Source of the DNA: CAYMKL01 sp964390805
GTDB lineage: Bacteria; Chloroflexota; Anaerolineae; VGOG01
Length of the DNA: 10,489 bases
NCBI GenBank assembly: GCA_964390805.1
Contig: CAYMKL010000187.1
Span: 1 to 10,489, forward strand
Reading direction: 5' to 3'
This document shows positions 6,798-10,489 of this stretch, piece after piece. Within the stretch, counting starts at the first letter, position 1. Every line of letters begins with the position of its first letter. The position numbers were made by a program, and so were the translations under genes. The notes beneath the pieces are model-generated. The model was not told the DNA's origin. It ran no database searches and saw only the letters and a list, made by a program, of their open reading frames with translations.

Positions 6798-8324
6798 ATG
6801 AGCAAACTGAGTGAAGAAAGCCAGGCTTTAGTGGATAAGCTGCTAGATGGGGACACTGCGGAACGTAAGGAGGTGCTCGCGGTCTTGCCAACCCTGTCCG
6901 ACAAGGAAAGCGTAGCAGCCTTTCTGGCCAAACACTTGCCCAAAGAACCAGATGGCTGGGCACGTGCCTGGAGCATCTCGGCCTTGGCAGCCATCAATGC
7001 ACCCGGCACCGTGGACAACGTGGCTGCGCACCTTGACCCCGATACGGAGGAATTTGAATGGGCGCGGTATTGGTCGGCGATAGGCCTGGCGAAGATGCAG
7101 CCACCCGATCTCCAGGATCATCTGGTCCAGGGCCTGAACGACCCTCACACGTTGGTGAGAGCTATCGCTCTGCGTTTGCTGATCGAGAATGGATTCGAAG
7201 ACGGATATGTCGAGCAGTTGTCAGCTATGGCATTCAAATCCCCTGATTGGTATGCTCGTTGGGTTGCCTGCAAAGTAATACGGCGCGACGCCGGTCACCA
7301 GCCGTTTCGCGAGAGAGTAGAGAAGAAATTCATCCCAGTCTTGGTGAATCGCCTGCACGACGATCACGAGTTGATGGATGTTCGATATGAGGCAGCCCTG
7401 GCACTAGGGGATATGGTGCACGAATGGCGCGAAGCCATCGAGGCACTGAGCGGAGCACTGAGGAAGGATCAGTCAGACTGGGTGCGCCGTTCTTGTGTGG
7501 ATGCGCTGACTCAGATTGGCAAAGCCGAGACCAGAGACGCCCTTTTGCCTGCACTACAGGACAGGGACGCAGAGATCCGGGTGCGGGCGGCCAATGCGCT
7601 CAAGGGCACGTTGGGAGCATCTGAGGCTGTGAGTTTCATCGTCGAAGAAGCTTTGCGCCAGGATGAGCCCCCAGCAGAGTATTTCGATGCGCTGAGGCAG
7701 ATTGACAGCAAGGAGGCCGCCAACGTCTTGGCAGATCATCTGCTGCACCCGGATCCCAAGATTGCAACGCGAGCCTCACAGGCATTGACCAAACTGGGCG
7801 GTGAAGAAGCGGTGCGCACCTTGCAGGCCCAGCGGACCAAGGCGCTGGACAAATATACCGAACTGCTGGGCACCGCCGATGCACAGGTCATGGGGCAATT
7901 CAACCGTTTGATGGTACAAGCTCAACGAGGCTTCTTGATGAGCATGTCGATGCATGGGGTCATCTTTGGAATTGGCGTGGTCGTACTGGCAGTCAGCCTG
8001 TATGTTGCCCTATCACAAGGGTTTCAGACGTTCGAACGCTATGTGGGTGTTGGCGGGGCGATAGGGAGTCTTGGCACCCTTCTTCTGCTGTTCTACAAAG
8101 ATCCACTGAAGAACATTCGCGCTTCCGTGACCAGTCTGGTTAAGGTCAACGTCGTCTTTCTGGGATATGTGCGGCAGATCAACCAGATTGATGCTACGTT
8201 CAAGCAACTGTTTCTGGCATCAGCCGGGTTTGGTATAGACCAGATGAAACAGACGGTGGAGCAGATCCAGGATTCGGTTAGAAAGACTATGGAGGAAGTC
8301 AAAGCCTACCTCGGGTCTGAGTAA
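6798..8324 (+). CDS. HEAT-repeat protein with C-terminal two-helix membrane region, in the brxC slot
   Basis: This protein has 508 residues from ATG 6798, which has a strong AGGAGAGGAGG 6 bases upstream. An in-frame ATG at 6729 lacks a site and would add 23 Arg-rich residues. Residues about 20-345 are HEAT/PBS-lyase-type helical repeats (WARAWSISALAAI, WARYWSAIGLAKM, LVRAIALRLL, VRYEAALALGDM, WVRRSCVDALTQIGK, IRVRAANALKG, IATRASQALTKLGG). After a helical linker come two hydrophobic segments at about 386-407 and 415-433, then a helical tail (434-508) ending in a coiled-coil-like stretch (QMKQTVEQIQDSVRKTMEEV). HEAT arrays are protein- or nucleic-acid-binding scaffolds. The rest predicts an inner-membrane anchor with both large parts on the same, probably cytoplasmic, side. 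No nuclease or ATPase motif is seen, so it is not BrxC. The stop is 22 bases before pglX, so it is probably co-transcribed. The precise family is not recognised. Confidence 0.82.
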   Translation: MSKLSEESQALVDKLLDGDTAERKEVLAVLPTLSDKESVAAFLAKHLPKEPDGWARAWSISALAAINAPGTVDNVAAHLDPDTEEFEWARYWSAIGLAKMQPPDLQDHLVQGLNDPHTLVRAIALRLLIENGFEDGYVEQLSAMAFKSPDWYARWVACKVIRRDAGHQPFRERVEKKFIPVLVNRLHDDHELMDVRYEAALALGDMVHEWREAIEALSGALRKDQSDWVRRSCVDALTQIGKAETRDALLPALQDRDAEIRVRAANALKGTLGASEAVSFIVEEALRQDEPPAEYFDALRQIDSKEAANVLADHLLHPDPKIATRASQALTKLGGEEAVRTLQAQRTKALDKYTELLGTADAQVMGQFNRLMVQAQRGFLMSMSMHGVIFGIGVVVLAVSLYVALSQGFQTFERYVGVGGAIGSLGTLLLLFYKDPLKNIRASVTSLVKVNVVFLGYVRQINQIDATFKQLFLASAGFGIDQMKQTVEQIQDSVRKTMEEVKAYLGSE

Positions 8325-8346
8325 ACAGTCTGTCCAGGTGCTCACG

Positions 8347-10443
8347 ATGACACAGGCACTGACCGACACGCAACGCAAAGCCATCCACGATCTGGCCCTC
8401 AACGCGCGCGACCTGCTGACCCGCGAGGCTCGTGAGCTATTGGAGGGCACTTATGGCCTCTACGCCGACGGACGAATAGACCCGCCGGAGAAGCTGCCCC
8501 AGGTGCAGGCGGACCCCGAGACGGCCGCGACTTACCACAGCCTGGCCCAGTTCCTGGACGACGAAGAACGCGCTGGCCTGCCCCGCCCTGAAGCGGTGGA
8601 GAAGCTGGTCAAGGAAGTGGCCTTCACTCACCTCAACCGACTGGTGGCCTTCAAGATGATGGAGGCCCGCAAGCTGATCCGGGGCACGCTGGACAAGGGC
8701 ACCGACTCCAATGCCTTCAAGTTCTACCTGGCCGACCCCGACCACGCCGACGACCTGGCTCGCTACCAGCAGGGCGACGCCGACACCGCCTACCGCCACT
8801 TCCTACTCTGGCAATCTGGCCAGGTAGCTCAAGAGGTGCGGGTGCTCTTCGACCCCGACACCCTCCCCAGCCGCCTCTTCCCCCGCCCTCGCGCACTGAA
8901 CGACCTCTTGGAGATGCTCAACCGGCCAGATCTGGCCGCTGTTTGGCGCGCCGACGAGACCATTGGCTGGGTTTACCAGTACTTCAACGAGCCAGAGTTG
9001 CAGGCCGCCTTCGAGAAGGTGCGCACCAGCGGCGCCAAGTTCGAGGCCAAGGACATCCCCTCTGCTACCCAACTCTTTACCCCCCACTGGATCGTGCGCT
9101 TCCTGGTGCAGAATACCCTGGGTCGGCTGTGGGTGTGGATGCACCGCGACACGCGGCTGGTTGATACCAGCATGCTGGACTACCTGGTGCCGCTGGAGGG
9201 CGAGCAGGTCCCTGAACCCCTGCGACCCGTCCGGGAGATCAGCCTGCTTGATCCCGCGTGTGGGGGAATGCACTTTGGACTGGTGGCCTTCGACCTGTTC
9301 GCTGCTATGTACCAGGAGGAGTTGGATCGCGCCGGAGAGCCAGGCTGGCCTAAGAACCCGTCCGTGACCGACCCCGCTGACATCCCCGCCGCCATCATCG
9401 AGCACAACCTCTTTGGAATTGATATTGACCTGCGCGCTGTGCAGCTTTCTGCACTGGTCCTCTACCTCAAGGCCAAGTCGCTGAACTCTCAAGCGCGCAT
9501 TGCCGACAGTAACTTGGCCTGTGCCGACGTACTGCCTCTGAATGGTGCTCGCTTGGGCACCTTCCTACGAGAGGCGCGTTTCACCCGACCCATCTACGGA
9601 CGCTTGATCCGGGCGCTTTGGGAGCGACTGAGAGAAGTGACCCAACTGGGTTCGCTGCTGCGGTTGGAACGGGAGCTTGGCGACTTGATCGCGGAGGAAC
9701 GCGCCCGCTACGCCAAAGCTCCGCTCTTCGCCGGGTTACCGGGAGAGTTCGAGCGTGAGGCGGCCGAGGAAGAGTTCTGGGACATCATCTCCGCCCAGAT
9801 CATCCAGGGATTGGACGAGTTTGTTCGCCAGCAGGCCCAGGCCGGGGACGATCTGACCTTCTTCGCTGGCGAGGCAGTTAAAGGTCTGCGGCTGCTGGAC
9901 TTGATGCTGCGGCGCTACGATGTAGTGGTCACCAATCCGCCCTACATGACCCGGGGCAAGATGAATAGCGAATTAGCGCGTTTGGTGGCAGATGCTTATC
10001 CAGAAGGCAAGAGTGATCTTTTCGCCGCCTTTATCCAGCGCTGTCTGGAGTTAGCGGAAGATCTTGGCTATGTCGGCATGCTGACGATGCATGCGTTCAT
10101 GTTCCTCAGTTCCTACAGGGCACTGCGCGAGCATATCCGTTACCAAGCGGCGATTGAAGCGATGGCACACTGTGGCCCAGCTCTCTTTGATGTGGGAAAT
10201 CCAGGCACCTTGCAGACGACGGCCTTCGTGCTGCGCCGTGAACCAGACACCCTCTACCGAGAGGCTCATCAAGGCACCTACTTCCGTTTGGTGCACGAAC
10301 CAAACTCCGAAGCTAAGCATCAAGCCTTTGAGCGAGCGTTGCGGGACGGCGGCAATATCCACCGGGTGGACCAGCGCCGCTTTGACGCTATTCCCGGCAG
10401 TCCTTGGGTGTATTGGCTGGATGAGAAAATCATCAGGCTCTGA
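8347..10443 (+). CDS. pglX: PglX/BrxX adenine-specific DNA methyltransferase, C-terminally truncated
   Basis: This ORF has 698 codons from ATG 8347, with AGGTG 6 bases upstream; GTG 8338 is in frame but lacks its own site. The N-terminal helical region (about 1-235) precedes the block SATQLFTPHWIVRFLVQNTLG (239-259) shared with type IIG-like enzymes. Motif I is LLDPACGGMHFGL (300-312) and motif IV VVVTNPPYM (526-534), giving an N6-adenine methyltransferase that uses S-adenosylmethionine. The blocks SDLFAAFIQRCLELAEDLGYVGMLT (556-580) and IPGSPWVYWLDEKI (682-695) are typical of PglX. In BREX, PglX methylates a host motif to mark self DNA. Family members usually run to about 1100-1200 residues, with a C-terminal target-recognition half. 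This frame stops at TGA 10441-10443, where that half should begin. It may be a nonsense or frameshift pseudogene, a phase-variable form or a split gene. Confidence 0.9.
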   Translation: MTQALTDTQRKAIHDLALNARDLLTREARELLEGTYGLYADGRIDPPEKLPQVQADPETAATYHSLAQFLDDEERAGLPRPEAVEKLVKEVAFTHLNRLVAFKMMEARKLIRGTLDKGTDSNAFKFYLADPDHADDLARYQQGDADTAYRHFLLWQSGQVAQEVRVLFDPDTLPSRLFPRPRALNDLLEMLNRPDLAAVWRADETIGWVYQYFNEPELQAAFEKVRTSGAKFEAKDIPSATQLFTPHWIVRFLVQNTLGRLWVWMHRDTRLVDTSMLDYLVPLEGEQVPEPLRPVREISLLDPACGGMHFGLVAFDLFAAMYQEELDRAGEPGWPKNPSVTDPADIPAAIIEHNLFGIDIDLRAVQLSALVLYLKAKSLNSQARIADSNLACADVLPLNGARLGTFLREARFTRPIYGRLIRALWERLREVTQLGSLLRLERELGDLIAEERARYAKAPLFAGLPGEFEREAAEEEFWDIISAQIIQGLDEFVRQQAQAGDDLTFFAGEAVKGLRLLDLMLRRYDVVVTNPPYMTRGKMNSELARLVADAYPEGKSDLFAAFIQRCLELAEDLGYVGMLTMHAFMFLSSYRALREHIRYQAAIEAMAHCGPALFDVGNPGTLQTTAFVLRREPDTLYREAHQGTYFRLVHEPNSEAKHQAFERALRDGGNIHRVDQRRFDAIPGSPWVYWLDEKIIRL

Positions 10444-10489
10444 GATTTCCAAACGTCCCTGAAAGGGCTGGTAGTCAACGGACACTTTT
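10444..10489 (+). pseudogene. Possible remnant continuation of pglX after the stop
   Basis: The same frame stays open past the TGA to the window end (DFQTSLKGLVVNGHF). In full-length PglX the residues after the SPxxYW-block-EKI region are usually F, a short linker with a conserved Leu, then a Gly-containing TGDN-type segment. The stop replaces the expected Phe, and SLKGLVVNG could be the following segment, which would suit a nonsense change. The frame starting at 10427 (ending FPNVPERAGSQRTL) is also open and would suit a one-base frameshift. With 46 bases the two cannot be separated. Confidence 0.3.

Noticed and set aside
8803..9492. 229-codon open frame on the minus strand opposite pglX
   Set aside because: Shadow of a strongly supported methyltransferase frame; low-complexity Gly/Val/Leu/Gln-rich product with no motif.
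10420..10434. GATGA-gaaaa-TCATC inverted repeat near the pglX stop, as a recombination site
   Set aside because: It encodes the conserved DEKI block and has only 5-base arms; recombination sites known from pglX switching are longer.
10441..10443. TGA as selenocysteine or readthrough codon in PglX
   Set aside because: The family has no Cys/Sec at this place and no SECIS-like hairpin can be judged in the 46 bases left.
1..10489. CRISPR arrays, tRNA or rRNA genes, insertion sequences, attachment sites
   Set aside because: No regularly spaced repeats, cloverleaf-like segments, transposase frames or terminal inverted repeats were seen on either strand.

Overview
The window reads as a defence-type chromosomal segment of a moderately GC-rich bacterium, most likely a member of the Chloroflexota (Anaerolineae-like). 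The main taxonomic hint is the large secreted multi-propeller protein, whose last residues (IYLPTLLKGYVP) match the 'YLPLxLK/RN' tail typical of exported Chloroflexota proteins. That is recalled knowledge, not a search result. All supported genes are on the + strand.

Left part (1-4484). The window opens in the last codons of an unidentified gene. Its stop overlaps by one base the start of a microbial-type poly(ADP-ribose) glycohydrolase (TIGR02452/DUF2263 family, GGG-x7-QEE signature intact). A consensus-like promoter then drives a 1122-residue exported protein. That protein has a signal peptide, a six-blade PD40/TolB-like propeller, Ig/FN3-like modules, a jelly-roll-like module that seems to be split by a second, seven-blade propeller, an IPT/TIG domain and the C-terminal tail.

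Middle (4485-4734). This 250-base gap is not empty. It holds a weak terminator candidate, a good sigma70-type promoter (TTGCAA-N16-TACAAT), and a leader or small RNA of about 140 nt with three hairpins. The last hairpin is followed by a T-rich run and contains in its 3' arm the likely ribosome-binding site of the next gene.

Right part (4735-10443). This is a BREX phage-defence operon in the order brxE-like, brxA, brxB, [HEAT-repeat membrane protein], pglX. The first three genes are tightly spaced or overlapping. In BREX loci the slot between brxB and pglX normally holds brxC, a ~1200-residue AAA+ ATPase. Here it holds a 508-residue protein with N-terminal HEAT repeats and a C-terminal two-helix membrane region, with its own strong ribosome-binding site and less GC-biased codons than its neighbours. 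The PglX adenine methyltransferase has its catalytic motifs but meets a TGA after 698 codons, about where the family continues into its C-terminal target-recognition half. pglZ, brxC, brxD and brxHI are not in the window and may lie downstream.

The two most interesting points are the HEAT-membrane protein in the brxC slot and the PglX broken at the catalytic/recognition boundary. Together they suggest either a rearranged or decaying BREX locus, or a variant in which a membrane protein has joined or replaced part of the machinery.
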